From Linnemannia schmuckeri (lineage: Eukaryota; Mortierellomycota; Mortierellomycetes; Mortierellales; Mortierellaceae): a stretch of DNA of 64,000 bases. The stretch covers positions 992,001 to 1,056,000 of the forward strand of contig JANATG010000003.1 of assembly GCA_029449235.1 (NCBI GenBank). Direction: 5' to 3'. A program made the translations under genes and the position numbers. This document shows, piece after piece, positions 32,716 to 43,854 of this stretch. Within the stretch, counting starts at the first letter, position 1; each line of letters opens with the position of its first letter. The notes beneath the pieces were generated by a model that was given only the letters and a program-made list of their open reading frames with translations, was not told the origin of the DNA and did not search any database.

Positions 32716-35700
32716 ATGTCCCACTCCAGAGCTAACAACGATAGCGCCGATCTGGAGCACCTCGAACTCACTGAGGACGTCGTCACCTCCTCTCCAGATG
32801 AATCCCGTCTCGAACCTCCATCTATTCATATCGACCCTCGACGAGTGTCGATCAACTCGGTCGATTCGGCCTCTTCCAACACAACCGTCAAATACCACCC
32901 TCACCCTACCCAAGCTTCAGAGCCCTCGTCCTCGTCCTACACCAGACCTGCAGCCTCCCTTCGACTCTCATCCAGTGGCTCAATTGCTTCCGCTGCTCGA
33001 CGACCGAAGTCGTCTCCATCCTATAGACATTCCACAGCAGGACCGCCCACTTCGACTCAGAGCAGCCGACGACGACGCTCGCAAGCTGGGAGACCAGGTT
33101 CGACTCGATCTTCTGTTCGTCATCGTAACCGTTCATCAGATATTGAGGAAGAGACCTCAGAGAACGACTCGGATGATCGTGTTGAAACTAGATCTAGCTA
33201 TAGCAACCTCCGTCGTGGTGATTCGAGACGATCCGTTCGCCTTCACACGGAAGACGAGGTGGATGGTCGGTCGTTTGATGAGCAGGGAAGATATTCTGCC
33301 GGACACTCGGGGGATGACCGTGACGATGACGATGAGAGCGATATCGAGCCCGTGACGCTGAAGGACCGCCAGGAGGTATGTCTATTCTTTTTACTATTAC
33401 TGCTAGTGGGCATATATGAGCATGCCCTACTTGCCCTCTTTTCCCCACAGAAAGCATGCATGTCGCGAGTCTGCTGGGCACAAAATAACAGGCCATGAGT
33501 GTGCGTGCTTGTGTCTGTTACCCCTGAGAACAAAACTCTCGTGACTCGTAGATCAGCCTCTCTCTGTGCACCGTTAGTCCTCTTTTGGGTTTGCCGCGGG
33601 GGAATAGGGAGGGTCACACACACATACATCATACCTTTGCGCACCCCTGTTGATTGTTCCTGAGAGCCCCTATGCTTCGATCACACTGGCACTAGCCATG
33701 TACACCCCTGAGAAGAGCCGCCACAGCTGGACTACCACTACGACAACCCCTTCAAATGACGACAACCAGCCGGGTTCTCACTACTCTCTCCCTATCCGTC
33801 ACTTGATATACTAAAACACTCCTATTTTCTCCACATCCTCCACCTGATATAGACCCTCAATCAAACCCATCCTTTCGGTCTACCCCTTTGGAAGCCTGCT
33901 CTGTACAAAAAGTCGCGCTCTGTCACTCGTAAGGCTGATTCGGCACTCCACTCCCAACCATCCTCGGATCTGTATATATCTGTAGGCAACCTCCTCTGGA
34001 CGTTGGTTTTTGGTTGGTGGCTCGCTCTGGTCTGTTTCCTGGTCGCCATCGTCCTCTTCTTCACACCATTTGGCGGAAGCGACTATGGCCAGGTTGTTTT
34101 GGGTCTGAGCTACTACCTTCTATGGCCCTTTGGACAATATGTTGAACGCGAGCTCAACCCTGGAGAGATCGGGGGCAGTGGCCTTCATGGAGCAAATGCA
34201 TCGGACATTAGTGGTCATGGTTACAGAGGTCAATCCAACGGTCATAGACACGTCAACGACAGCAGTATCGGTAACGGATATGGCGTTGGAAGCGGGAACG
34301 GACGACTTAGTTATATCTCACCTTCTGAGGAGTCCCGCCCATTACTACCCCGCAGCGGCTCTACATACGAAAGGGAGCGTGAACGGCAGCGTGTCCCTCT
34401 ATCTACTACCATCAAGAACTTACCTCGCACGCTGCATCAGCTCGGACTTGGTGGCATCGTATACTACGGCCTTTACTTTACTATCATCGGTATGAATCTT
34501 TAGTCATCAGCTATATTTATGTCGGTCAGTTTGGATGAATCTCAACACTGACATTCTTTCCCTTCTTTCAACATTTTTTTAGGCCCACTGCATCTTTTTG
34601 TCTCGTGCATTTGTTGGTTCATGGTTGTGTCAATTCCCATGGGAAAGTTAACCTATGTTTTGGCGACCCACCTTCGTCAACATCCATTGCAACTTCACTT
34701 CAAGCGTGGAAGCTCATTGGCTCTGTCGGCGCAGCACTCGGAGATTCTTCTCTGCACATACGACGCCATTGGATTTCAGTACTACAAGTACACATATGAT
34801 GGCACCAACATCATCTTCATCAACCTGATGCCTGTCGTGTTCTTCACCATCTTTGACGAATACGTGTTGACTCATGTTTTGGGTCACGACTCGAAGCTCA
34901 CCTCGCCTGCGGTGATCTTTTCTTTGGGCTTGACATCTGTCATCCCTCTGTCATACTTTATTGGAATGGCCGTCTCATCGATTTCTGCTCAATCGTCCTT
35001 GGGCATGGGAGCCGTCATCAACGCGACTTTTGGATCCATCATCGAAATTATCCTGTACTCGGTTGCTCTGACGCAAGGAAAGGGCTTGATCACAGAAGGA
35101 GCTTTGATTGGAAGTTTCTTGGCTGGTTTGTTGCTCATGCCTGGATTCAGTATGATGAGCGGAGCAATCAAGAAGAAGGAACAAAAGTTCAACGCCAAAA
35201 GTGCAGGCAAGTCTATCATATTGTGGACATGAATGCAATCTTCATGTGTGACAACAGAAGTATTAACTTTCTCATTCACTTGTGTTTCCTTTCAAATAGG
35301 TGTTACCGCCACGATGCTGATCATGTCGCTTATTGGAGTCCTGACGCCAACTCTGTTTTATACAATCTACGGACGGGTAAGATATCATACTCGGCGGCTA
35401 TTCGTTACCATACCATTGGTACTCCTTCTCATTTTGATCACATCCATTCTTAACACATCAATGCATGTTTGTTCCTGATTTTTTCTTTAGTTTGAACTCC
35501 GCTGCACGCCATGCCCTGAATCCGTCATGGCCTCAGGCGAAGTTTCATGCCAACGATGCTTCCATCACCAACCTAATCCGACCAACGATGCCTTCTTTCA
35601 AAAGAACGTCAAGCCGCTTATGTACTTTTGCTGCATCATCCTCCCTTCTGCCTACTTGATCGGAATCTGGTTCTCTCTCCGCACCCACGTCAAGCAGATC

Positions 35701-36733
35701 TGGCATGAGCCTCAGCCCCGTTCTGTCCGAGACTCGTCGATCTACAAGAAGTTGTTGCCTATCCATATCCTTCAGCAGTTGCTTCACTATGGAACGGGGA
35801 GCAACGTCCACGCTGCCGCCACCAACAATAGTAACAGACCGCTTTCGGGAGAGGAGGCTGCAGAGATGGGACGGTTCGCGCCTGCCAATGCTGGATACTC
35901 AACCTCAAACTACCAGTCGACAGGAATACACGGCGGGCTCAACGAGAGACATCCTCAGACTGTACCTGATGCACATGGCGCCGGAGCCGCGATTCATCCA
36001 ACTGCTCAGGGCTTGCTCAATTCTTTGAATGTCGAGCCTGACACGCTCAAGAGCGATCATGGCGATGATGATGAGGAAGATGATGAAGCACACGGAGGTC
36101 ACGATTCGCCCAACTGGTCCAAGGCCAAGAGTGCAACTGTTCTTCTCGGCTGCACCGTCCTCTACTCCATCATCGCAGGTACGACTTTTTTTGTTCTTTT
36201 GGTTGTTGTCTGTCTGTGAACTTTCAACCAAAGTTTTAATTGATAAAATTAACTAACAATTTTCATTTATTTTGCTGTGTATTACAGAAATCTTGGTGGA
36301 CAGTGTGGATGCAGTGTCGTCGATCGACGAGAAACTTCTGGGACTGACTCTCTTTGCCCTGGTGCCCAACGTGACCGAGTTCATGAATGCCATCTCCTTC
36401 GCAATGTACGGCAACATTGCCCTTTCCATGGAAATCGGATCCGCTTACGCGCTTCAGGTCTGTCTGATCCAGATCCCGGCCATGGTCGCTGTCTCTGCAT
36501 GGTTGAGTCGTGGAGTTGCTACGCAACTCTGGAACCATACCTTCAACTTGATATTCCCTCGTTGGGACGTCTTTTCGATGTTGTTCTCGGTCTTTCTGTT
36601 GACCTATACTTACATCGAGGGAAAGAGCAACTACTTCAAGGGAAGTATCTTGATCCTGAGCTATTTTGTCCTCATGGCTGGGTTCTATTATGCACCCCCT
36701 ACACCTGGCAGTGGTGATGTTGAGTTTTTGTAA
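32716..36733 (+). CDS. VNX1: Vacuolar cation/H+ exchanger, Vnx1-type (CaCA family)
   Basis: Six exons (32716-33375, 33853-34489, 34583-35206, 35300-35376, 35491-36178, 36288-36733) splice in frame to 1,043 residues. Family knowledge: Vnx1-type members of the Ca2+/cation antiporter superfamily sit in the vacuolar or ER membrane and exchange Na+/K+ (or Ca2+) for H+. The first 220 residues are Ser/Arg-rich and disordered. HPFGLPLWKPALYKKSRSVT precedes the first membrane segment and is typical of the Vnx1 group. The first alpha repeat reads MGAVINATFGSIIEIILYSV and the second LVPNVTEFMNAISFAMYGNI; both keep the acidic residue used in cation binding. About twelve hydrophobic segments are visible, with a long acidic loop (DDDEEDDEAHGGH) between the halves. 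Intron 3 (35207-35299) has a GC donor (GCAG|GCAAGT). It is divergent from RAV1. Confidence 0.92.
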
Positions 36734-36949
36734 AAGTATTTTACTTTGTTTTGTTCCTTTTTCTATACTTTTGTTTCTCTTCTTTTTTTCTTGCTATTGT
36801 TTTCCGGCCCAAAATGCAAATACAAATACAAATGATGTCCACTTCATTGTATCGCTTACGAAAAAGATATAATGTATGAATAACTGTTTAATGGTCTACA
36901 AAGTTGAAATGTACGAGGTATGTATGAGAAAGATGAGGGGTTATCTAAT

Positions 36950-39175
36950 CTATTGGTAAAGGCGGCGACGGAGAGTGGCCGAGCAGGCAGCACCCTTGAC
37001 CCAGACGGCAGCCGAGCCAGGAGTCTCGCCCTGGGTCCACCACTGGGCGGTGTAGACAAAGCCGCCATAGGTGACCTTGGCTCCGCCGCTGTAGGAGGCG
37101 GTGCTCGAGAAGGCGGTGACGCCAGCGCAGCCACCAGGGGTGGTAGTAGCGGTAGGAGTAGGACCGGTGGTGCCGGTGGTGCAGGGGCCATTGTCCGACC
37201 AGGGGTTACCAGCGGTGGGGAGATTGTTCTGGGACCACCAGAGGGCGGTGTAGAGACGACCGTTGTATGAGACCTTGGAGCCGGTGGTGTAGGAGGTTGC
37301 AGCGTTCCAGGCAGCGGCAGAGCAAGAGGCGCCACCGGTGGTGGTGGTGACGGGGGCCGAGGTGGTGGGAGACACGGTCGCGGTGACGGTGACGGTGACG
37401 GTCGAGGTGGGGACAACACCACCGGGCTGGGGGATGACACCGGAGCAGCGAGGGGTCGAGGCACCGAGGGCAGCCTTGCAAATCTGCTGGGCAGCCGAGG
37501 TAACGTCGACGTTGGCCGAGGTGCCAGCAGACTTGTAGAGCTCCCAGAAGAAACCACCCTTGGCACCCTGGACATTCAAGATGCTGGTGAGCTCAGGCTG
37601 GGTCAAGGGCAACTGATGAGTGGGGTCATGGTCCGAGGCGGGGTAGGCGGGGATACCGATCTCGTAACCGACCTGGGCGAGCATGTTATTGTCAGCATAG
37701 GACTTCATGTAGTAGTTGACCTGCTGGCTGAGCGAGCAGGTCTGAGCGTCGGGGCACTCGTGGTACTCCTGGTTGTTGGAAAGATCGTAGGTCATGACGT
37801 TGACTCCTCCGGTGTTGGCGATGAAGGCATAGAGATCGGGGTACCACTTGTTGAGAAAGTACCAAATGTTCTTGAGGTTTCCACCCCACCAGGGGGTCGA
37901 GAGACCACCGGCAGCCGAGGCTGCAGTTGCGAGCATCAAGCTGGGCTGAATGGCCTGGATGTTCAGGCGGACGTCCTGCATGATGGCGGCGTACTTGTAT
38001 GTTGTCTGCTCGTTGGTCCATGGTCTAGATATTTGTTTTTTAAAAAGGGAAAGAAAAGGTAAGTAAAAGGAACGTGTCGTTTCAAAATTTTTCTTCTTAC
38101 GGCCGCCTGTTATGCTACTTACCCAGTGGAGGGACCGGCGCGCAGATAGTCGGCGTGCCACATCTCCTCGTAGTCGATATCGACACCGGTCAGGCCGAGA
38201 TCCTTGGCCAAGTAGACCAGATCTTGGTAGGGGTCGCGGTTCTGCTTGACGAAGGCGTCGCTTCCGGGGACGAGGACAGTCTGCTTGGTGACAGGATCAG
38301 TCCAGGTACGGCCTATTAATTTTACGCGATGAAGCATAGTCACGAGAACATCAGAATTTAGTAGACAGCAACCACAGGAATGTCAATGATCCACATGCAA
38401 GTATGTATTAGAAAGAAGAATGTACCTGGGACGATCTCGGGGTGGAAGACGGGTGCGGCTGCTCCAGCCTTGGAGACAACATAGCTCTGGGCGCTCTTCC
38501 AGGTGGTTGAGTTGGTGGGCTCGGGGAAGATGTCAAAGTCGGCGAGGACGGTGTTCTCGCTCTTGGGCTCGCAGGTGTAGCACCACATGTTGGCCTCAGT
38601 GCATCCAGCAAGAGTGCCACCGTTTTCCTTGATCTTGTAGTAGTTGGGAGTAGAAGTTCCGTAACCTCCGACCGAGTAGTAGGTGTAGAGGAACTGTGTA
38701 GATATGGCATTGAACAGTTGTTGGGTTAGTACTTGTCCCTTTTGAACTCATGCCAAATGTTTGCAGCTCTTTTTTTCACATCACAAAAATCAAGCGGAAA
38801 ATTTACGGGGAAGCATCCATAGTTCCAGCCTCCAACGGACAGGAAGACCTCAACACCGCCAGCGGTTAATTGAGCAACACGGGTCTTGAGATCAGCGAAA
38901 CCATAATCACCCGAGGTACCATAGCCAAGGCCAACATCAGCGAGAGTCTTGGAGCCAGGGACATAGACCATACCCGGGCGAGCAAAGGAGAGGAAGATAC
39001 GGTTGATGGGGATATTGGCGGCGTTGTCGGCGAGGGCCTTGAGCTTGGCAGGTCCGTTCTGGGGGTTGAGGAGAAGGTAGCCGGCAACGACGGGGGTTGC
39101 AGCCTCGACCTGCGAGGTGGAGCAAGCCAGGGCGATAGCCGAGGCAATGGTGACCAAAGCGGTAGTAAGACGCAT
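36950..39175 (-). CDS. Secreted GH18 chitinase with two CBM5/12 modules
   Basis: Four exons on the minus strand (39175-38807, 38693-38426, 38312-38123, 38024-36950) give 633 residues. Residues 1-25 form a signal peptide. The GH18 barrel starts at PVVAGYLLLN, shows the strand motif VFLSVGGWNYG (about 110-120) and the catalytic strand GVDIDYEEMW, in which the acid Glu and the two preceding Asp are kept but the first Asp of D-G-x-D-x-D-x-E is Thr. A Thr/Val/Pro-rich linker follows. Two C-terminal carbohydrate-binding modules of about 48 residues start and end with Cys and carry the aromatic patch (YTALWWSQNNLP, YTAQWWTQGETP), at about 510-557 and 575-623. The enzyme should hydrolyse chitin at the cell wall or outside the cell. 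A TATA box lies about 200 bp upstream. Confidence 0.94.
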
Positions 39176-39370
39176 TTTGATAAAATGAGAGGAGGAAAGG
39201 AAGAAGAGGGGAAAAGATGAAGAGAGGTGAGAGGAGAGAGGGTTGGGGACGTAAAGAAGGTTTTTGTGGAATAAGTTGAGAGGTTGGTGTAGAGGAGATT
39301 GAGGGAGGACAGAATGAAGCTCGTGGAGAAGAGGATGAGGATCAGAAACAAAACGTGGAAGAGCGAGCAG

Positions 39371-39382
39371 GGTATTTATACC
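39371..39382 (-). promoter_or_regulatory. TATA box of the chitinase gene
   Basis: The minus strand reads GGTATAAATACC here, about 195 bp upstream of the chitinase ATG. The core TATAAATA is a perfect TATA box, which few genes in this window have. It fits a regulated, strongly expressed secreted enzyme. Confidence 0.6.
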
Positions 39383-41870
39383 AGAACACTCAAGTCTGAA
39401 CTTTACGTCTTCTCACTCTCAGCTTTTCGTTCCAGGATGAGTGTGAAGGGTAAAGTCAAGTTCATCAACACAATCAAGACAAACTGTTCGATTGAATTAG
39501 TGGACATGCAAGGGTCAGTTGCTACTCATTCGATAGAAAATAAAAGCGCTAAAATTCGTATTCAATAACATAACGCGTCCGGGTGGATAAATAAAAAAAA
39601 TGATGGTATATTGGCTGACAGACGGTCAAGGGTCCAGTGGTAACAAAAAGTTATTGCCCACGGGTGGGATGACTAAATGGAGAGTAAGGGACCATCGTGA
39701 GAGCCATCACATTTTCTTACTTTTGTCTTTGAAAGGGACGAGAGGCGAGAGTAGTGCTTGTATAGTCCCCGTACGGATGTGAGCAGAGGATTTTTTTTGT
39801 CAAATGTGTTTGTTGTGGTCGTGTTTAGAGTTATCTTTTTCCTTGAAGGGAGGCGTCGTTGACTCCATGGACCTGCAACAAACAAAAACAACAACAAAAA
39901 AGGCATTCAGTCGCTTGACTGGAGACTATTTTGTCTTTTGTTTGAATTCAGTCGACAACACAGTACCATTGCCAGCGAATATTCATAAAGTAGACCTTGT
40001 TTACTCTGCATTCCCTTTATCCCTCACCGTTTGTTTTTTTTTATCGCGCTCTCCTTTGTCTAATCTTTTGCTGTCCAAGCTTCAGCTTTTTTTTCGATCG
40101 ATGTCGTGTCTATCCGAACAAGGTGCAGTTGAACTAATGATAGACAGGCAATGGAAGGTGATTGTTTTCATTGTTTTCTATTTTGTCTTCGCTTCTTTGT
40201 TTGTGATAATGGATTTATCAAGGACACTGATAATGCAAGATAGACTGATTGCGCGACTACGGGCAGCAAAGAACATGCCTGAAAGTGTTACAGGCCTGGA
40301 CTCGGAGTGTTCTTTCAACGGTTTTTTCTTTGGAGTGTTGTTGTTTACTGCAGGCCGTTTATTGGTAAGAAAAAACAAAAAACAGAAGCAACGAAGAAGA
40401 AAAAAAAAATTCCTATAAAAACCATTAGAGCTGTTCTTTTTTTCACTTCTCCAAAAATGATTGATAGCTCAATTCTCTCGTCTTGAAATATTAAAGTATA
40501 TATTCAGAGCGGACGAGTTACTGCCTTCGCTCTCGCCGTATTTGCCCTGCATTTGTGTCCATGGTAGGATATGATGTCAAATCACCCCCATGAACGCCTC
40601 AAAGAGCAAGGTACATTCAAGCGAGTATACCACTCTATCCGATTATCCGTCTTTCCGCCTCTGTCTTTAACTGTAGCCTGTCTACAGTACGATCGTTTTT
40701 ACCCTTCTTTTCCGACTGGGCGACTTGCAAGAGGGATTTGATCACACACGTAGGTGTAACGCGAAGAAGGTTTTCTTTTATCAACCCATCCTGGCCAATC
40801 AGAGACACGCGATGTGGAGATACCGTGGACTCGTCGAGTGAATTAGCGTTTATTTTGTTTTTCACGGACACAGGGGTCGGGATGGAAGGGGTTGGGGATG
40901 GGGATGGAGGTAGGGGAAAGCATCCGCTTTTTCTGTCTTCTATTGCAAATAAGGAAACGTCCGCTCGCGAAATCAAAGCCGACTCAACTTTATCAACAGA
41001 AACGAACGCAATTAGCATCAGGCCAGGGGAAGGGTAGGGGCAAAAGGTAAGTAAAAGAAGAGAGAGAAAGTGGAGCAGAGGAAAGGAGGGCTAGGATGGG
41101 AGCATGCATAACAATCGGCAATCTCAGTATGTGCCCCCTTGGACATCATCCATTGACAAAAAAAACGCATTCTGGTATCCGATACGACCAGAGAGGTTAG
41201 GCTGTCAGTAACAAATGCACCGTTTTGTCTATTTGTTTTTCTTCATCCGTACATATCCATTGGCTGTCCATCATTGACATATGAGAACCATGCGTATGTA
41301 TATTTTCTCGGATATGGATTTTGCCTGTCTCATCATCATCATCCATCGTTGGTTTATTGTATTTAGGGCACCTTTTTCATTGTTGTTGTCATCGGCATTG
41401 ATCAAGAGTTCATTATTTATTGCTGCAGTCGGATTAGATTATGCGCTCTCTCACCGCCTGTTGTGTTTACAAGATGGTTGTTGCTTTTGCACCCCATATG
41501 AATGTATGTACCCGGTTCATTGTGAAGGCAATAAGAAACAAACGAGGGAGCGAAGGAATGAAATTCTACCCCCTCGTTCTGTTAACGCCACGTTTCTGGC
41601 GTTTCGTTGTGACTTGTACCTCACACTTCAATGGTGCGTGAAAAGCGATAGGCTGTTGTTGGTCCTTTTAACTTGACAATTTATCCTATAGTCGACGATT
41701 GTCTCTTTGGTTGAAAAAAGAAAGTGTGGTTATTTCGCTGCTGACCAATAACTGTTCATTCACCTCATGTCCCCGGATGCTCTCATTTCTTTCAATAAGC
41801 GTTGAAAAATCTAAATAATCAATGTCTCTGTGGGACTAGAACTTTGAACACTGCCAGGGTCTGTCATATT
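39383..41870. other. Intergenic region without a clear gene
   Basis: About 2.5 kb between the chitinase promoter and the left copy of the duplicated segment. A plus-strand frame of about 200 codons (39804-40418) is Phe/Leu/Lys-rich and crosses T and A runs; it is not believed. A minus-strand frame at 40635-41018 has better composition in its last 65 codons and is listed separately. Nothing else is recognisable. Confidence 0.5.
40635..41018 (-). CDS. Doubtful open frame of unknown product
   Basis: The 127-codon frame starts in a Pro/Ser-rich stretch, but its second half (SPHRVSLIGQDGLIKENLLR, then CVIKSLLQVAQSEKKGKNDR) looks like real protein and ends in a stop. The phrase HRVSLIGQDG loosely recalls the N-terminal strand of translation initiation factor 3, but the rest of that domain is missing. 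It could be a decayed exon. No intron or promoter is evident. Confidence 0.2.
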   Translation of the reverse strand: MLIAFVSVDKVESALISRADVSLFAIEDRKSGCFPLPPSPSPTPSIPTPVSVKNKINANSLDESTVSPHRVSLIGQDGLIKENLLRVTPTCVIKSLLQVAQSEKKGKNDRTVDRLQLKTEAERRIIG

Positions 41871-42936
41871 ATATTCAGACCTCGAGGGGAAGGAGAAACA
41901 GGGATAGAGGTCGGTAGAGATGGGGATGGATGGTGTCAGATTTTACGCCTTCTCCTTTCCCTCTCCTTCTTCCTCTTCTCCCTCTCTCAGACATAATCCT
42001 ATTCACAGGACAAGTAGCTAAGGAAACCTTACCATGCAAGGGACATAAAATCCAAGATGCCAAACGGACCCGAACCTTGATAACAAAGTGGAAAAAAAAA
42101 AATCAATTGGACGCTTCAGTCCACAACACAATGGATGAGAAAAAAACGAGCTAACTGGTTGCGGCTCTGAAGAGAAGGCAGGAGGACGAGAATGAGAGAG
42201 AGAGAGACTGGAAAGGGAACCAGACCCGTCCCAATATGGCCGTAAATGCATGTACAAAAATAAGAGCTGTATGATCGAAAAGGAACGGACTTATTTGATG
42301 TTCGTTTATTACGGATGTCGATGTTCGGATGTCAATGTTCGGATATCGGTAAATCGGATATCAGTGTGTCGGCAGGGTTAGATGACTTTCCATCCAAGGT
42401 CATAGACAACAAACGGGTACGCCTCATCCCTTCCGCTGACAAGTCGCATAAACCTAAACTTGGAGGCCTCGTGGACTACAAACTTGCACTGTGTTCTCCA
42501 TCCATAGTCTTCATAGTGCGACAGTTCAGGCGCTTTCTTGACTGACCGGCTTTGACCTTGGTTCTGGTCCTGATCCTGGTCGTCATCTTCATCGTCCTTC
42601 TCGACGTCGAGATCATACTCGAGCTTGTCCATCTCCTTCTTGTCAAAGACTAAGTTGTCTCGAGCGCGGTTCAAGAATGCGTGCTCGACATCGAGAGTGA
42701 TCTTTCCGTTGTAATCCATGTTTTTGAGGTCTTTGCAGGTGTATTGAAGTGGGATTGTTCGCTATTGAAAAAGAAAGAAATGAAAGGGATGTGACAATAC
42801 GTGTGTACGTGTATGTGTGTCAATCATGAGGATGAGGGTGAGTGTGGGCGAAAGAGAGTGCAATGGTATCTGTATCATATCCATATTCTCTCTCTTTCTC
42901 TTTTTCTTCATCTCATGTCAAAAAGCACTTACATAG
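41871..42936. repeat. Left copy of a ~1.07-kb direct segmental duplication
   Basis: This stretch matches 51805-52878 in the same orientation with only a handful of base changes and small indels, such as a 6-bp difference in a GATGAGx repeat and one or two bases in an A run. It carries the 3' flank, last exon (42761-42378) and last intron of the glycosyltransferase gene at 52314-54687, and nothing upstream of it. The match stops three bases inside the preceding exon. The encoded 128 C-terminal codons are unchanged in protein sequence where compared, so the copy is recent or has been converted. Confidence 0.93.
42378..42761 (-). pseudogene. Orphan last exon of the 52.3-kb glycosyltransferase gene
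   Basis: A copy of exon 5 only (128 codons including the stop), with its splice acceptor and about 170 bp of the preceding intron, donor GTAAGT included. The DNA to the right of the break does not continue the gene, so no full-length product is possible from this copy unless another transcript splices into its acceptor. The acidic stretch DVEKDDEDDDQDQDQNQ is identical to the intact gene's. Confidence 0.85.
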
Positions 42937-42949
42937 GTGTGCGTGCTTG

Positions 42950-43510
42950 ACCATCCGAAGTATAACCCTTGAATATGCCCTGCAGCCCTTCTATGAGACC
43001 GAGTTTGATGAGGACGAAGCCGCGGGCGTGAACTTGAAGCGGAGAGAGGACTTGACAAGGACGAGTGAAGGATGGTGGGGCCCATCACCAGAGCGGATCT
43101 CAGTTGGCTAGGTCTGTCATTGCCCACGCAAGCAGAACAACAAGCAGAAGCGAATGCCCGACAACTATCGCTGCTTGCGATCAAGCAATCGAACGTTGAG
43201 CCCAACACCGCCTACGCACAACTTGTAGATCCATTCCAGTGACGCGTTGGTGGGATCTGAGAGGACTGGATGCACCTCGTTGGGTCATGCCCTAACGCTT
43301 GGAGCGATCGGAGACGCCGTAACTGCTGGAGAAATTACAGTTGCCGATATCATGATGAATATGATGAGGATATTTACGTTCTTAATGGGTACTGGCATTT
43401 GGAGGAGGATCACTTTGTATACAGCCGTGAGTTTGAGGCGCTGTGTAGTGGAATGGTCGCTGAGAATCGTGTGCGGTGGAAGAGTAAGAAGGCTACTCGA
43501 GACAGGTTCT
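42950..43510 (+). pseudogene. Decayed coding fragments of unknown family
   Basis: Just right of the duplication break the plus strand holds short protein-like stretches in different frames. They include YALQPFYETEFDEDEAAG (about 42975-43030), GLSLPTQAEQQAEANARQLS to AYAQLVDPFQ (about 43105-43240) and DEDIYVLNGYWHLEEDHFVY (about 43370-43430). Each is interrupted by stops or frame changes within 50-60 codons. They look like remains of one gene cut by indels. The family is not recognised. Confidence 0.4.
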
Positions 43511-43729
43511 TGATTGTCTTTCTTTTTGCTTTTTACTTCAGTTCTCCGACACATCGATAAAAGATCGATATATACGTTGTTTAGGAGGAGCCGAGCCGTA
43601 GCAACGTCAACACTATCATTAAGTTGGGGCTGAGCACGAACTGGTATTCTTTTATTTATTAAAAAAATGATCAAATGGGGGCGGAGTGGGCGCGTCCATG
43701 GATGTCGAATGAACGCCACCACTATAGAC

Positions 43730-43739
43730 CATAAAAGGG
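43730..43739 (+). promoter_or_regulatory. TATA-like box upstream of the F-box pseudogene
   Basis: CATAAAAGGG lies about 120 bp upstream of the ATG at 43855 and is followed by a CT-rich leader (43755-43850). This is the same arrangement seen before intact genes here, so the pseudogene kept a promoter-like region. Confidence 0.35.
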
Positions 43740-43854
43740 GGAGCTGTAAACTCTTGTCCTCCTCATCCCTCACCTCTTCTTTCCGTTTTTCATCTTTTTC
43801 TATCTCTCTCGACAACAAAGACGCACCCCTTTCTTCTCTCCTCTCCAAAAACTT

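Noticed and set aside
32327..33355. 342-codon plus-strand frame overlapping the VNX1 start
   Set aside because: Wrong frame for VNX1; exon 1 in the other frame splices correctly to the conserved HPFGLPLWKPALYKK region.
36856..37575. Pro/Arg-rich minus-strand frame of 239 codons
   Set aside because: Alternative-frame shadow of the chitinase linker and CBM region.
39804..40418. Plus-strand frame of 204 codons
   Set aside because: Crosses T and A runs, Phe/Leu/Lys-rich, no promoter or motif; treated as chance.
42918..43208. Idea that the orphan exon gained a new 5' exon on the minus strand
   Set aside because: The frame right of the break is low in coding quality and has no supporting splice or start signals; transcript data would be needed.
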